Assembly: GCA_009779295.1 (NCBI GenBank)
Contig: WREN01000149.1
Span: 1 to 6,082, forward strand
Length of the DNA stretch: 6,082 bases
Origin: Oscillospiraceae bacterium
GTDB taxonomy: Bacteria > Bacillota > Clostridia > Oscillospirales > CAG-272
Direction: 5' to 3'
Shown here piece by piece: positions 4,686 through 6,082 of the stretch (the stretch's first letter is position 1; each line of letters begins with the position of its first letter). A model generated the notes under the pieces. That model saw only the letters and a program-made list of their open reading frames with translations, was not told where the DNA came from and ran no database searches. The position numbers and the translations under genes were made by a program.

Positions 4686-6082
4686 ATGAAGAAAATCATA
4701 TCTATAATACTACTTTTTATTTTCGTTTCCACGTTTGTTTTGTATTCATGTACGGAAAAAAATTCTGAAACCGAACAAGACAGTTATGCTGATCCGATTT
4801 CAGCGGATACAACGGCGGAAATACCCGTTGTACCCAAACAGGATTTCGGCGGATATGAATTCAGAGTGCTGCGTCCGGCGGCATATATGGGAGGATTGAG
4901 GGAAGGCATCGACGAGGTTTTTGCCGAAGCGGAAAACGGCGATCCTATAAATGACGCTATATACAAGAGAAACATGCTTACCGAAGACTGGTTGAACGTC
5001 AAAATAAAATCGATAAACTCCGGCGGTATAGACTGGAATTTAGATGCGTACGCGCAAAAGATCATACAAGCCGGAAGCGATGAGTTTGACGCTGTTATAG
5101 GCATGATGCCTATAACACTTATTGAATCCCGTTGCCTTGTAAATTTATACAGTATCGACAGTATTGATTTATCAAGCCAGCGCTGGGATCAGGATATGGT
5201 CAAAGAAATGTCGTATAAGAAAAGCAAGATTTATCATATTACCGGTGATATAGTTTATTACGATAAATACAGTATGACCTGTATGATTTTCAATAAAAAA
5301 CTTTTCATTGATTACGGTTTTGATTTTCCATATGATAAAGTTAAAAACGGCACATGGGTTTACGACGAGTTTTCAAAACTTGCCAAAGACTTCACCCGAG
5401 ACGTAAACGGCGACGGAATGTTGAATCAGGAAGACCAATGGGGATTGATTGACAACGTCGGAGTAGTGGCGCGTTTTGTGGGCGGGTTCGGTAATAAAAT
5501 GGGAGGGGCGATAACTGTAGATAACGCAGGTGTGCCTGTTTACCAGCCGATAAACGAATGGGTCGTCAACGCGGTAACGCGTGTTTGCGAACATACTACC
5601 GATAAAACCAAAACTTTACTTTTCGACACCAATCAAGTGACAAACTATAAAGGTGACGTTTACGAAATGGCGAGCGATATGTTTGCAAACAATCAAGTGT
5701 TGTTTTATCCGACAATGCTTGGAACAGTCGAGGATTTCAGGAATATGGAATCCGACTTCGGGATCATTCCCGTGCCGAAATATGACGTGATTCAAGACCG
5801 TTATTACGCGCCCGTAAGCATAGCCTGGGAAACGAATTACAGTATTCCCACTACTAACAAAGATGTCGAACGCACAGGTTCCATCATTGAGGCTATGTCG
5901 GTCTTTTCGGGAAATACTTTGAGGCGAGCTATCATTGACGTTTCCCTCAAAGTAAAATTTGTCCGCGACGAAGAATCGGCGGAAATGCTTGAAATATTAT
6001 TCGATTCTAAATCCCACAGCTTCGGCTTATACAGCAGGGGCGGATCGTTGTACGGCTTGTATTGCACCGTCGCTACCAAAGG
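4686..6082 (+). CDS. Extracellular solute-binding lipoprotein of a sugar-type ABC transporter, 3'-truncated by the window
   Basis: ATG 4686 follows AGGAG (4671-4675) by 10 bases, and the frame stays open to the window edge (465 codons). Residues 1-22 are a lipoprotein signal, MKKIISIILLF... ending LYSC, with C22 as the lipidated Cys. A Ser/Thr/Glu-rich linker leads into a family 1 type binding protein: KQDFGGYEFRVL at the first strand, GDPINDAIYKRN, FDAVIGMM, KIYHITGDI, MTCMIFNKKLF, NGTWVYDEFSKLAKDFT, and FGIIPVPKYD before the hinge return. Residues 239-250 (DVNGDGMLNQED) form an EF-hand-like acidic loop, a recurring feature in clostridial members, possibly binding calcium. It would capture an oligosaccharide or other carbohydrate outside the membrane and pass it to permeases probably encoded downstream. 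The substrate cannot be told. Family members are usually somewhat over 500 residues, so only the C-terminal portion is missing. Confidence 0.88.
   Translation, partial: MKKIISIILLFIFVSTFVLYSCTEKNSETEQDSYADPISADTTAEIPVVPKQDFGGYEFRVLRPAAYMGGLREGIDEVFAEAENGDPINDAIYKRNMLTEDWLNVKIKSINSGGIDWNLDAYAQKIIQAGSDEFDAVIGMMPITLIESRCLVNLYSIDSIDLSSQRWDQDMVKEMSYKKSKIYHITGDIVYYDKYSMTCMIFNKKLFIDYGFDFPYDKVKNGTWVYDEFSKLAKDFTRDVNGDGMLNQEDQWGLIDNVGVVARFVGGFGNKMGGAITVDNAGVPVYQPINEWVVNAVTRVCEHTTDKTKTLLFDTNQVTNYKGDVYEMASDMFANNQVLFYPTMLGTVEDFRNMESDFGIIPVPKYDVIQDRYYAPVSIAWETNYSIPTTNKDVERTGSIIEAMSVFSGNTLRRAIIDVSLKVKFVRDEESAEMLEILFDSKSHSFGLYSRGGSLYGLYCTVATK

Noticed and set aside
4784..5104. Minus-strand open frame opposite the solute-binding protein
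   Set aside because: It is a shadow of the clearly coding + strand, which has a lipobox and family motifs.
1..6082. tRNA, rRNA, CRISPR array, toxin-antitoxin or defence genes
   Set aside because: I saw no cloverleaf, spaced direct repeats, or protein motifs supporting any of these on either strand.

Overview
The window looks like chromosomal DNA of an anaerobic Firmicute, most likely a clostridial (Oscillospirales-like) bacterium. The reasons are moderate GC with AT-rich intergenic gaps, strong AGGAGG ribosome binding sites, SigA-type promoters (TTGACA/TATAAT), a B. subtilis ydjGH-like gene pair, an IS5-type transposase of a kind common in Clostridia, and a sugar-type solute-binding lipoprotein. 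This placement is inference from family resemblance, not from a marker gene. All supported genes read on the + strand.

Layout. (1) Positions 1-667 are the distal part of an IS5-family insertion sequence. Its transposase is split into two frames joined at a canonical A AAA AAC slippery heptamer. (2) Its right end abuts the tail of a NarL/FixJ-type response regulator (669-1052). The first two thirds of the receiver domain are missing, so the IS probably interrupted this gene. (3) A 202-residue zinc-ribbon protein of unknown function (1145-1753) has its own consensus promoter and a perfect 28-bp palindrome between the -10 box and the ribosome binding site. (4) Positions 1754-1904 are non-coding. 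A second IS5-family element (about 1905-2447) follows, truncated and lacking the C-terminal half of its transposase. (5) A hairpin with a GGAA tetraloop (2448-2473) sits directly against the promoter of a two-gene operon (2544-4439). The operon encodes a membrane-anchored double zinc-ribbon protein (YdjG-like) and a TPM-domain membrane protein (YdjH-like). (6) A 246-bp AT-rich gap precedes a sugar-type ABC transporter lipoprotein (4686 to the window end) that runs off the edge.

How the genes work together. The only clear functional unit is the YdjG/YdjH-like pair. In Bacillus it belongs to a membrane-stress module with an SPFH protein (YdjI) and PspA, neither of which is present here. The solute-binding protein probably opens a sugar-uptake operon continuing beyond the window. 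The response-regulator tail and the zinc-ribbon gene lie between two related but distinct IS5 elements, which suggests a locally rearranged region.

I found no RNA gene, CRISPR array or obvious defence system. The candidates for something undescribed are the zinc-ribbon gene with its palindromic operator, and the hairpin beside the broken transposase.
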